Shown piece after piece: positions 12,508-22,850 of a stretch of 64,000 nt of DNA. Numbering within the stretch: position 1 is the first letter of the stretch; each line of letters starts with the position of its first letter. The notes under the pieces were generated by a model. The model had not been told where the DNA came from. It searched no databases and saw only the letters and a program-made list of their open reading frames with translations. The stretch is from Sinonovacula constricta (taxonomy: Eukaryota > Mollusca > Bivalvia > Cardiida > Solecurtidae), in assembly GCA_007844125.1 (NCBI GenBank), contig CM017565.1, positions 11,404,450 through 11,468,449 on the forward strand. Direction: 5' to 3'. Made by a program: the position numbers and the translations under genes.

Positions 12508-14197
12508 AATAAAGTCCCGGGTATGACTTTTGGACATGTAGGGGTATCTCCGACTTTGTTTTATACAGATATACATGTATGTGTATATCTGCATCGACCC
12601 CCAACAACTGCTTGGACGTATGGCAGTGATAAACAGGCCACCTAGATTAGATTACTATAAACCATATGTTTAGGAATAAGTAGCATCGTACTTAGAGGAG
12701 GTGCTGTAGTTTAAAGCCATGTTTTGGTTCTTATAATGATACAAGAAAGTGTTGACCCAAGGAGTTGGAATACTGGGTTCGATCTTCTGCTATGATTACT
12801 GTGTCATTTGTGCTCTGAATTGTGCTTACGTTGTAAATGTAGTTTATCTTTGTGACAAACAGTTACAAACAGTACACAATGTACTTTATTTCGTCAGCTC
12901 ATGGCTTTGTGCACTATTAAAATAACAATTTTGAAAGAACATTACAACCAAATATTAGAACGCTAACATACGTTGGATTAAAAAGACTTAGAACAACGTG
13001 TCAATCCGCGGTTCACTTTATAAATATAGACATGTGTTGTATACTGCTCCTAATACAAATATTGAAATGAGAGACGAGTTAACTTCAGACCGCTCCGTAT
13101 ATCACAGGTATTCAATCGAACCCATGTGCATTAAAATGGCCTAGTCCATTGTAATGGAAGGAACCAATTTTTATTCTATAGTATTATTCTTTTGAAAATA
13201 ATTTAGTGAAACTGTTGAGTTTAGTGTAGCTTTAGATAATATTGATTTTATCAGTTGAAATAATTTATATGTTCTTTAAATCCCAGCTTATATTTGGCTA
13301 TTTAGCACTGACAAATCATTGCATAGTCTAGCCTAACAGTTAGTTTAGCTTACGGCAATAAGTCAGAGATTAAAGAGCAGATTGTTGAGATCTAATCTTT
13401 TCTGCGATTGCTTCAATCGTTCTGAACTAAATCTGATAACATGGTGGACAATTCGGTGTGACATGTTCCGTATACGTTACGGCTGCAGCGCTTAAGTCAC
13501 AATTAGAAACAGAAGTATATATTGGTATACGTTTGTAGAATCTAATTCTATACACTACGACTGGAACGATCAGCCTTGGTCAGGCAGTTATACCCATTCA
13601 GTTAATTAGGACCATGTTACCGACTTCCAAAGCGGCTCATTGTCAAGCGGGTGTCGGGTTGCACCAGCGTTTGGGTGACACGTATTTAGGACCAGAATTA
13701 GACCAAGAAAATGTAACATGAGCCGGTTAGTAGTATGACCAGACCTGCTCGGTGAACAAACCATGCACAATATAGCCAACAAATATAGAATGAACATAAC
13801 CTGGTTCACAATATTTTGTTTTGTCGTTTAAGTCGTTTTACAAATTAAAAAAACGCACTTTTATAAACACTAGTTTATATGGACTTTTTTTAAACATCAT
13901 TTGTTTTGAATACATAGGTATGGTTTTATTTTAAATATGTATATTAAAAAGAGAAACTGTTTCAGTTAGTTTACTATCAGTGGTCCCACCTACGTAGAAG
14001 TGAGCTGCCACTTGGGCACAGTTGGTCAAATTAATATTTTAGCTTAACAACCCTGTTAGATCCAAACTGCATGCGGTAATATACGTCATGTGTCTATTCC
14101 AGTTATAAATAGTAAATGAATCCCTCTAAATGCCTGTTCTGTCCGAATCTGTAAAAAAAGCGATGATGATTTCTGCTGAAAACAGACATCGATTTCA
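12508..14197. other. No gene seen
   Basis: The sequence is AT-rich with only short frames. A 67-codon minus-strand frame at 13606-13809 begins with two hydrophobic runs that look signal-peptide-like, but it has no homologous motif and no promoter or splice support. Confidence 0.5.
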
Positions 14198-14208
14198 GAG
14201 ATAAATCC
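14198..14208. repeat. Target site duplication, left (11 bp)
   Basis: GAGATAAATCC is identical to the copy at 14763-14773 and directly abuts the left inverted repeat. Confidence 0.8.
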
Positions 14209-14287
14209 ATCGTCGGATACCCACGGTTGATTCTATTACGTTACTCTCCATTCATCACCCGTGGGCAAATTGCTACTCATTTCGTCG
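14209..14287 (+). repeat. Terminal inverted repeat, left
   Basis: This 79-bp segment starts ATCGTCGGATACCC and is the exact reverse complement of 14684-14762. Confidence 0.95.
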
Positions 14288-14392
14288 TTCTGTTTGAATA
14301 GAACAGAACAGACATTATCCAATCAAATGAAATGTTACAAAATTAAATACTCTTCAATCGGAAGATCAATACGGTGACCTGAGAACGTAAAC

Positions 14393-14653
14393 ATGGCGAC
14401 CGGTACAGCGTATCGCAAGTGTAAAATATGTCTGTCAGCGATCCGCGACTAATGTTCTTACAGATCTTTGGGCACTCCAGCAAGTATTGAAAAATACACG
14501 TTGGTTTTAAACGAAATCGGTATCTTTGCCCATGAAGACAGTGACGTTGCTTGTAATTTGTGCGTAAATAAACTTACGACAATGCTATCGAAGTGGTATG
14601 AAAACGTAAACTTGATTGGTTGGCAGATTCGCTGGATGGTCTCAGCGAACTAA
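14393..14653 (+). pseudogene. Captured zinc-binding (ZAD-like) gene fragment inside the transposon
   Basis: An ATG at 14393 opens a frame reading KCKICLSAIRD, then an in-frame TAA (14450-14452), then the same frame continues from 14453 to a stop at 14653. The second part contains VACNLCVNKLTTML. Two CxxC pairs about 60 residues apart, with a hydrophobic helical stretch between, resemble the layout of a zinc-finger-associated (ZAD-type) dimerisation domain; this is a weak structural analogy. Near the 3' end the alternative frame (14616 onward) reads a leucine-rich helix that looks like the natural continuation, so a small frameshift is likely too. Lying between inverted repeats with no transposase, it is best explained as a host gene piece picked up by the element. 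Confidence 0.5.
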
Positions 14654-14683
14654 TCGGATTGCGGCATTTCATAGTAAACAAAG

Positions 14684-14762
14684 CGACGAAATGAGTAGCA
14701 ATTTGCCCACGGGTGATGAATGGAGAGTAACGTAATAGAATCAACCGTGGGTATCCGACGAT
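14684..14762 (-). repeat. Terminal inverted repeat, right
   Basis: This is the exact reverse complement of 14209-14287 and ends CCGACGAT against the target duplication. Confidence 0.95.
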
Positions 14763-14773
14763 GAGATAAATCC
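14763..14773. repeat. Target site duplication, right (11 bp)
   Basis: GAGATAAATCC is identical to 14198-14208. Confidence 0.8.
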
Positions 14774-15035
14774 GGATAATTTAATGTGATCTCAAAGTAG
14801 GTGATCATGCAGTTTTTCTCAGTTTTTAAATAGCTAACTGTGTAGCGTGGCACAGATAGAAAACGCAAATTTGTAATGATGAGTTGGATGTAATGCTTCA
14901 CTTTTTACATTGATCAAGGACATCAACAGATACAGCATTTCGCGGAATCTTTTCAGGTAACAATGATTTATTTTGGTTCTTAGAGCACCAAAACTTTGGG
15001 CCAAACTGTAGAACCTTTAAAACACTACGTGGACT
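14774..15035 (+). repeat. Diverged direct repeat, copy B (right part)
   Basis: It aligns to 10425-10690 (copy A). The left part of copy B is 14150-14208, and the 554-bp transposon sits between the two parts. Confidence 0.5.
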
Positions 15036-15278
15036 TCCGCTAAAATAGACTTTCAACCTGTCTGAAACCCTCCTTTCCTTTCAGAAATAGACCTCGGAGG
15101 TAATATGGGAAAATTATTCCCGGCAAGATGGCAGTCCAACTAACACAACTGTTGACCCAACATGTAAATGTATTAGACGCCGACCATGTTTTCTTTTCTC
15201 TCCTTACTAAATATTGACATCTACTTACATAACATTTTAACAAAATACATGTATGTGTTTTTTTTTTTCTCGTTTTAG

Positions 15279-15320
15279 ATGTTTCCTAGACGAAGTATTT
15301 GAATACATTACACAACCAGG
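15279..15320 (+). promoter_or_regulatory. Splice acceptor and 5' UTR before the 626-aa gene
   Basis: A pyrimidine tract (15256-15276) ends in TTTTAG, putting a likely acceptor at 15277-15278. The 42 bases before the ATG contain an in-frame TGA (15300-15302). The protein therefore starts at or after 15321, and the upstream exon is non-coding. Confidence 0.5.
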
Positions 15321-17201
15321 ATGGTTTCCGGTTGGCGTTTTATGTGTTGTCGTTGCTATGGTGGGGACGACGAGAGATTTTCTCCCTACAGCGGGGACAT
15401 TAACTCAGGAAGGCGACGGAAAGTCAAGACACCAAACGGCAAAGCTACATGGACACGGCGTAGTTTGTTGGATAACGAACATCAGTCGGAGTTCATCGAC
15501 TTACCGACGGGTGACGGACCTCTGGATATACCGCTCCGGACAATAACGACCAACAGTGATGAGGACAGATTGATGCGGGAGCACGAACGCTTCTTGAAGC
15601 AGCTAGAAAATGAGAAATTCCGACGTCGGCGACCAGTGTTTGATTTATTTGACCGCACACTGGACAAAATACAGGATTCAAAATTGGAACAGGTACCAAA
15701 GACAACATTCCCGTGGATGGATGATGAATTTTCTGCAAGCTCCCGTAGTACAACACACCTTGGAATAAGTTCGGTAAAAATTAACGCCAAGCGGAATGAA
15801 CTAGCTAGACGGTCCCCGAGCGGAGCCCAGGATTTACCGACTTCTCCTTACAGCAAGGAACATCCTCTGTATGCAAAACCCCATGCTCCTAAATCTAAAA
15901 ATTCACACAATACGCCAACAAAAATATCAGGTCCAAATATGCGAACAAATCCACACAGTCATGCGACAAATGTTAGAAAGACAAACTTAGGCCAACAAAC
16001 GCAGGGAATCGTCTCTGTTAGGGTAAGCGAGAATATTCCACACGTCTACAGAGCTCCTACTTCCCAGGTTGGTGTCCGTAGAATCAGTAGTGGCGCACCC
16101 GCGGACCGAAGGTTTCCTAAGCTTGGAGTTCACCAGGAAACTAAATCTGACATTTGCCTCAGACCCAACAACGGAGTAACCTATAAAAACGGTCTTGTTC
16201 AAAATGGAGTTTATCGAGTAAACCATAACATGAACACAGGTGTCAAACACGGAACTTGGGGCCAGTCAGACGCTCATGTAAACAATTTGCTACAACAAAG
16301 ACAAGGCCATCTGCCCAATAAAGAAAACATTCAAAACATAAAAAATACAGCTAGGGAAATTACATCGGATGTGAGTTTTAGCAGCGAAATAAAGTTCCGT
16401 AAAGCGAACAGTGACGCCCGTTATCAAGAAGACGCAACATCAATGCAGCGGTCAAAACAACCGACAATGTTTACAGCAACGCAAAGTAACTATGAAAACG
16501 TTTCACAAATAAAAGCTAAAAAGAAAGAAAATAAAAATCACTCTGATTCCAACCACAGTGGCAGCATGTATGAGTATGTTCCTAAGGCCGTGCAAAACGT
16601 TCAGGCGTCAGTTGCTCTTGGTGGATATAAAATCGATGACTATCTTGGCACTCGAATGAGAGACGGTGAACTAGAAAATTTTGCTAGCATGTCACAAAAC
16701 CGAGCTTTAGTTGAAAGGCCGGACATGCAGCAACATGGACAAGCAGCAATAAAGGTACAACATACGCAAGCTGCTACAAATATCACTGACGATCAGAAAA
16801 ACGGGTTGGAGCTAGTTTCTAGTGAGGCACATTCAAAGATGTTACATGCTTCTGATAGTATCCGTGATAGAGACAGATGTAAAGACAACGTGAAGCCAAT
16901 CGTTACAAATGTAACAAATGGTGTTTTACCAGGAAACAAAGTCAACGACATAGAAACACATGCTGCTGTTCAAAACTCAAACATTTCCGAAACCGAAGAT
17001 GACGATGAAGAAGAAGTCATCATGATAAACTTTCCGCCAAATATTTTGAAACCAAAGAAAACAAACATAATAAAAACAAATGACAAAGAAGACACCAATA
17101 ATAAATTGAAACCTGGAAGCTTAGTTTTGGAAAGTCACGTGACAAATATTGACCAATCAGAACATAGTTCTCTTCTTGGAAATATTGAAGTGTTGTATTG
17201 A
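15321..17201 (+). CDS. Unrecognised 626-aa, largely disordered protein
   Basis: A single large exon encodes 626 residues. The start ATG has A at -3 and G at +4; a second Met at residue 8 begins MCCRCYGG. The N terminus is therefore Cys-rich and could be palmitoylated if translation starts at either Met. Residues about 30-120 are the most ordered part, with a charged helix around DEDRLMREHERFLKQLE and an Arg cluster RRRR. The remainder is low-complexity, rich in Asn, Ser, Lys, Thr and His, with few hydrophobic runs. Near the C terminus an acidic block ETEDDDEEEV is followed by a short hydrophobic MINFPP segment. No enzyme motif, transmembrane segment or named domain is visible. Codon use looks like a normal gene and unlike the minisatellite frames. 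A scaffold or membrane-tethered adaptor is possible but unproven. Confidence 0.75.
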   Translation: MVSGWRFMCCRCYGGDDERFSPYSGDINSGRRRKVKTPNGKATWTRRSLLDNEHQSEFIDLPTGDGPLDIPLRTITTNSDEDRLMREHERFLKQLENEKFRRRRPVFDLFDRTLDKIQDSKLEQVPKTTFPWMDDEFSASSRSTTHLGISSVKINAKRNELARRSPSGAQDLPTSPYSKEHPLYAKPHAPKSKNSHNTPTKISGPNMRTNPHSHATNVRKTNLGQQTQGIVSVRVSENIPHVYRAPTSQVGVRRISSGAPADRRFPKLGVHQETKSDICLRPNNGVTYKNGLVQNGVYRVNHNMNTGVKHGTWGQSDAHVNNLLQQRQGHLPNKENIQNIKNTAREITSDVSFSSEIKFRKANSDARYQEDATSMQRSKQPTMFTATQSNYENVSQIKAKKKENKNHSDSNHSGSMYEYVPKAVQNVQASVALGGYKIDDYLGTRMRDGELENFASMSQNRALVERPDMQQHGQAAIKVQHTQAATNITDDQKNGLELVSSEAHSKMLHASDSIRDRDRCKDNVKPIVTNVTNGVLPGNKVNDIETHAAVQNSNISETEDDDEEEVIMINFPPNILKPKKTNIIKTNDKEDTNNKLKPGSLVLESHVTNIDQSEHSSLLGNIEVLY

Positions 17202-18959
17202 TTATAATAGTTTTTACTGTGCTGTGATTTACACGTTTTCAGTTATTATATCAGAAATGGTGAACAGTTATTTAGGCTAAAAGAATATATAGTTGACAGT
17301 ATTTGGTATTGCAGGGTTTCAAAATCCCCTCGATAGACTACATCGTGGATGTTGGTTGATCTCAAAATTAAACCTTAACGGCATACTAAGTACACATGTA
17401 AAGTTAAAGTTCGGGGACAAACTGGCCCTTAAGGTCCCGGCATTGTAATGCAGTACCGCCAATTGAAGGGTATCAATTGGCCGGGATACATGTAAACGGC
17501 CGGGATACATGTAAACGGCTTTAATACTGGGTTAGAAATCCTATACATAATCTATACACGCTCATTCTATACACTATCAGAACGTGTTCCTGTCAGTGTT
17601 GTGAAGTCTAGCATTAATGCTAACAATAAATGCAATATGTAATGTAATATTACACAATCAAAATCAGGCTCTAAAATCAATATACAACTTATTAATTATT
17701 TTAATAGAAGAACCTACAGAAAATAAAAATGAATTCGGTACAGCTATTGCGCATGAATTCTGGTATGTTCCCCACACGACGACACATATACGACAGTATT
17801 TTGAAAATCTAAAACAGGTTTTAGATATAGTGCACTTTAAACCTGTAGTTAAACTCTTTGTCCACACATGTATATATTTGTAAACGTTAATTCACGAAGC
17901 ATTTGCTTCACTCCTTATCAATCCCACCTCCTTAAGTTTTTATCTCATTATGTTCGTGTTATTACTTTTTCCGTCTTTGAGAATATTTGTAGGCACGTGC
18001 CTTCAGTGCCAGTGGGATGCTATGCCATGTATTTAAAAGAGGAGTCAGTGTGTGCCATTAACTTAGTGTAAACGATTTCGAATTTATTTCCTATGCCGAA
18101 AAAAATATGAAAAAATGATATATTGTCTTCTAATGTTTTATGTGCCTCTTCATATCGTCTACACTGTTGGTAGGCAGTTTGTTTGTGATTTAATTATGTT
18201 AACATAATATTAAAGGCTTGTATTTTTGCTCATTTTCATAATAAAAATTAAAATCCACTTTCATTCATTCTTGTTTGTTATCAGTTTGCACGTCGGTTTT
18301 AATTGAAAATTACATCAAATTTTGACATCAATCAGCAATAAAAAGCAGACTAGTGATTTTTGGATGTCGGTGGCACTGCACGATCATTAATTAAAGTAGA
18401 CGACCATATGTAGACATAAATTGGTAAAATACGTCTCACGTTTAAGAAACGATTATAGTGATAATGTAGCAATGTCTTACAACACAGTTTTTGAGGCCAT
18501 TAAATTGTCGGTCCAATTCATATCAATTCATGTTGATTACATGGTTATGAAAGACTTTTAGCCTTGATATGAAGATACCACCCCTATAGCTGAGTTTTAA
18601 AAATGCACTCAGTGTTACTAGGATCCAAGTCAGAACATTAACCCCAAAAGGCACTTTATACCTCAAATATGCAGTAGTTTGAGGAAGAGACCCATATACA
18701 TATACGTACATCTTTATTTGGCAATACTAAATGAAATGACGACATATTAATGCTTAAAATGTCTACTTACACATATTAGCACATTAGCAAAGAAGAAAGA
18801 GGGGAGCTAACCCAAATACTATTTCCTCAGTTTCAAAATGACATAAATGTTTTAGTTATCTCCCTTGTAGGAAATAATAAATTTTTCTTTTAATTTGCTT
18901 ATTTTAGAAAAAAGCACTCAACTTTGTTAATAAATATTTATCTTAATCAATAAGATTCT
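17202..18959. other. 3' UTR and AT-rich intergenic sequence
   Basis: An AATAAA hexamer at 17625-17630 is a candidate polyadenylation signal for the 626-aa gene. A 19-bp perfect tandem pair beginning GGCCGGGATACATG lies at about 17480-17518. Nothing else coding is seen. Confidence 0.5.
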
Positions 18960-19381
18960 TTTATGCGCATGCTTCAGTCTTAAGTGTTTTCGAAAGTTTA
19001 AACAATTGGAAGATTTCAATTGGAAGTTGTTCTGGGGCAGATGCTACCTTTGTATCATATGACGGAAAGTATCGATCAATGATAGATCATATAATAATAC
19101 CGTTAGAAAGCGTTGATGACGTCACATCTTGTTGTATTCTAGATGACGACTGTCTTAATGTTTCTTCACACAGACCCATTACAGCTTCAATGTTATTCTA
19201 TGTACACTCGAATCACCACAATCCTTCGCTTTTTAAACACTATAAGTGGGATGCAGCCAGTAATGTGGAATTACGTAATTATCAATCTGATATAGATACA
19301 ATGTATGCGATCAATTGCTACCGATTAATCCCGTTGCAACTGAAATCGACACGCTGTATACAACTATCGTACAGTCTTTGA
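18947..19381 (+). pseudogene. LINE endonuclease, C-terminal fragment
   Basis: An open frame from 18947 to 19381 contains GADATFVSYDGKYRSMIDHI and, further on, NVSSHRPI. These match the end of LINE APE-type endonucleases: the S-M-I-D-H/Y block and the terminal (D)HRP motif, here SHRP. The catalytic start of the domain is absent. Near 19300-19320 the frame passes into the RT frame by a one-base shift, so the original single ORF2 is broken. Confidence 0.7.
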
Positions 19382-21924
19382 ATAAGGCATCAGAATCTCA
19401 TTTGCCGAAATCAAAGTTTAAGAAATACTTTAAACCTTACTGGAATAAAGAATTAACTGATTTCCATGCTCATATGAAACTTAAACGTGAAGTCTGGGTA
19501 GCTGAAGGTAGGCCTCGAGGTAGCAGCTACCAGTCATACTCACAGTACAAAGATGCTAAACGTGCATTTAGGGCTTACCATAGACGTGTTGCAACAACAT
19601 ATTTAAACAATATAAATGCTGAAATTGATCGTGCTGCTTGTGTGAATAGTACACTATTCTGGAAACTTTTTAATAGAAAAAGAAAGGGTAACGCATTTTT
19701 GGCCGGGGGCGAAATTAATTTTTCAGGCAAAATTTTAAGGGATCAAGAAGAAATTACAAAAGCTTGGGGTACTTATTTTAAGAATTTGTACAGTGACAAT
19801 GTTCATCTCTCTTATGACGAGACTTTTTATAAGCAAATAACTACCGAGGTAAATAAGCTTAAACGAGCCAAATCCACTACCTATTGCGATGACTACATAG
19901 CAAAGGAAGATGTGCAATCTAACATTAAAGAATTAAAACGGGGTAAAATGTGCGGGTTAGATGGAATTTATAACGAACATTTAATATACGCCAGTGAGAG
20001 TTTAATATATGCGTTAACTTGTCTCTTTAACGCTATGTATAGAACAGCGTACGTGCCAATAGAATTAAAAAGAGGCTTTGTTATAACTCTGTTTAAGGGA
20101 GGTAATAAACGCAAAGACGATCCAAAGAGCTATCGGGCTATAACATTGTCATCCATTATTCTAAAATTATATCAGAAAGTGCTGTTAAAACGTCTACAGT
20201 CGCGCCTTGAGCTCTCTGTTAGTCCTCTTCAGGGTGGGTTCCAAAAGCGTATGGGCTGCATTATGACATCATATCTAGTCAAGGAATGTGAATTATTTTG
20301 CAAAGAAAATAATAGTAAACTCTTCGCATGTTTTCTTGATACAATGACCGCCTTTGACAAGGTGTGGCACGATGGCTTATTCTATAAACTGCATAAATTG
20401 GGCATTTCAGGTCGACTCTGGCACTCAGTAGTGGCCATGCACACCGATATGTTTAGTTGTGTTATGATGAATGGCTATAAGTCAGACTGGTTCCCGGTGC
20501 TGCTGGGAACCGCTCAAGGAGGAGCCTGGTCACCGTTTTTGTATCTCATTTACATTAACGACTTGATTATTAAGTTGACTAAAAATTCTGGTGGTTTATC
20601 AAAAGGCAACATCTGCTCATGCGCACCAACAGTCGCTGACGACATGTTACTATTATCTATTTCGATAACTGGCCTACAATCAATGATTGATACGTGTTAT
20701 GAATACTCACGTAAATGGAGATTCCAATATAATTCATCTAAATGTGGAATAATTGTCTTTAACGAAACAAAGAATGCGGCCTTAAAGGCACGAAGAAAGT
20801 TTTACTTGGGTAGCAATACAATACAAGAGGTATTAGAATACACACACCTAGGGGTATTAATGGCACCGAGCTACTTAAAGCATACACGTGCTATAACGTA
20901 TTCTACTCGAATAAGAAAGACATATTTTAGCTTACTTAATTGTGCCTTTCATGACAACGGCTTAAGTCCAGCTACCTGTAAAAACATTTATTGCCACATC
21001 GTGCTCCCTAAGGCACTTTACGGAGCCGAATGTCTATTCAACTTAACACAGTCGGAGTTGTGCACCCTTGAGCGTGCTCACCGAATGTGTATCAAATCAT
21101 TCCAAAGCCTACCTTTGCGTACACGAACTGATATTGCCCTCAGTCTTGTTGGTTGTCTGTCCTTGGAATCGGAATTAGATCTTAAAAAACTAACATTATT
21201 TGGTCAACTGTGTAGATTGTGTCCGAAGTCTACCGTAAAAAGGGTTTTTATTTATAGATGGGCTCAATTTAGACTTAAAATATCAACCCACGGCTACTGC
21301 TATGATATCCAAAACGTATTAAAGAAATACTCACTCACGCACTGGCTTAACTATTATTTAGATACTGGTGATTTTCCTGCCAAACTTAATTGGAAAGCGA
21401 CCATTAAGAAAGCGGTGTGGAACAGGGAAGTGTCTATTTGGTTAAATAATATTTCGAACTCTGATTTTGGCAGATTTAGGTCTCTCCATAATCAATATAG
21501 ACTGTCTTATATCTGGGCATATGCTTCCAGTCATCCTTACAAAGTATCGTACTGCAAGACGATTGCCAGGTTTATAGCCTTTACATCTCGTTTTAATGAA
21601 ACTTGTTCAAAATGCAACGGTCTAACGGGTGATATTTGTCTTACCGACCACATAATTTTGGATTGTCCTGTATTACGTACGTTCAGAACAAAATTACTTG
21701 ATTATATCAATGTTGTATTTGGATCAAGCATTTGTTACTTTCTTAATTCACTTGATAGACATTGTCTTGTTAATATCTTGTTAGGTAAGTATTGCTCTAT
21801 TGTAGAGTTGCATTTAAAATGTAACTATGATTATTTTTTGGATGTAATATTCAAACAAATTCACATAGCCTGGCTGCATTACAGCAAATATGAAAATATA
21901 CATACTGATTGTCTGCATGCTTAG
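19315..21924 (+). pseudogene. LINE reverse transcriptase ORF
   Basis: This 869-codon frame starts with TTG, not ATG, because it is the continuation of the upstream endonuclease frame after a shift. RT signatures include GLDGIYNEHL, DPKSYRAITLSS, LQGGFQK, FLDTMTAFDKVWH (catalytic D342), QGGAWSPFLY and VADDM (D442, D443). VADD stands in place of the common F/YADD. A CSKC...H...C knuckle begins at residue 764, typical of the C-terminal region of this LINE type. The long intact frame suggests recent insertion. The element is 5' truncated and frame-broken, so it is annotated as a pseudogene. Confidence 0.85.
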
Positions 21925-22326
21925 CATTACATTTCTCAAATAAATAATGTTATTTATATATTTCAACTTATCTTTTACTATCATCATTATCATACCAATA
22001 GTATAACATGCAAACTGTATGTAATTTAAATTTGTTGTCTGGGTCATTCAATGGTTGCCACATTGATTTTGTTCAACGTTGTATTTTCTGAAATATATAT
22101 AAATATATAACGCTTTCTGATCTTGTGTTTAGTTTCGGCAAGGTCACTCTATAGCGTTCTACCACTGATCATATGCGTGCTTATATATGTTATTTATACT
22201 TTACACATAAATTATATGCATTTGTACTACATGTATATAGTCTTTGTTTGTTCACGCGTTTGAAATTTGATTATACATGTATTGATTCTTTTGCTGGGTA
22301 TATTTGTATTATTACATCAGCCTTTT

Positions 22327-22512
22327 TATCTGTCTGTCTGTCTGCCTGCCTGTCTGTTTTGTCAGAATGTCGATCTGTAGGAATGACTGTCTGTGGGTCT
22401 GTCAGTGTGTCTGTTTGATTGTCTATCTGTATTTCTGTCTATCACTCTGTTAGTTGGTCTGTCTGTGTGTCTGTCTTTCTGTCTGTCACTCTGATTGTCT
22501 GTCTGTCCGCGT
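22327..22512. repeat. (CTGT)n-type tetranucleotide tract in the LINE 3' UTR
   Basis: Imperfect CTGT/CTGC units run for about 185 bp. The frames over this tract are Ser/Val/Cys-rich repeat artefacts. Confidence 0.8.
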
Positions 22513-22850
22513 GTTTTTCACTGAGTTTATCGATCATTGCGCATTTTCTTTTCAGGACTTTTTCTGCTGTTTTTTCATGTGCCCTTATATTTAACCGCAT
22601 TATATAAAAGATTGTATAGCCAATTTATTGCGCATTTGTTCGACTGTTATATTGATCTTTTTAAGTGTTACCCTATTACTTGTCTTCATATGTTGTTCTC
22701 TCTGCAATTTCTTAAATTCTTACATGCATAAACTTGTTTTTCATTTGTTTGTCTGAGTAAAGTTGCACGTTTGTTCAGTTTGTAAACTTATATGTATGTA
22801 TTTCTTGTATCTTCTTAAATGGAGGAATAAAGATATATATACAAAAAAGA

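Larger units (their letters stand above)
14209..14762. mobile_element. 554-bp MULE-like transposon with captured gene fragment
   Basis: The ends 14209-14287 and 14684-14762 are perfect 79-bp inverted copies. Similarity continues weakly for about 9 bases further inward. An identical 11-bp direct repeat, GAGATAAATCC, abuts both outer ends (14198-14208 and 14763-14773). Long terminal inverted repeats with 9-11 bp target duplications are the known signature of Mutator-like (MULE) transposons. The interior has no transposase and instead holds a gene-like fragment (14393-14653). Copy A at 10.4 kb supplies a related site without the insertion. The superfamily call rests on structure alone; other superfamilies usually make shorter duplications. 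Confidence 0.8.
18960..22850 (+). mobile_element. 5'-truncated non-LTR (LINE) retrotransposon
   Basis: The element holds the C-terminal part of an apurinic-type endonuclease, a reverse transcriptase and a Cys/His knuckle, followed by a 3' UTR of about 900 bp. The UTR contains a (CTGT)n tract and ends near GGAATAAAGATATATATAC. ORF1 and most of the endonuclease are missing, as expected from incomplete target-primed reverse transcription. Both outer boundaries are estimates; no target duplication could be fixed. The domain order (endonuclease, RT, CCHC-like knuckle) places it broadly in the CR1/Jockey group. Confidence 0.85.

Noticed and set aside
11438..12645. Four overlapping frames of 310-389 codons
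   Set aside because: All derive from the 36-bp array; conflicting frames on both strands indicate a stop-free repeat, not genes.
13606..13809. Small secreted protein on the minus strand
   Set aside because: Hydrophobic runs in a 67-codon frame are expected by chance here; no motif, splice site or start support.
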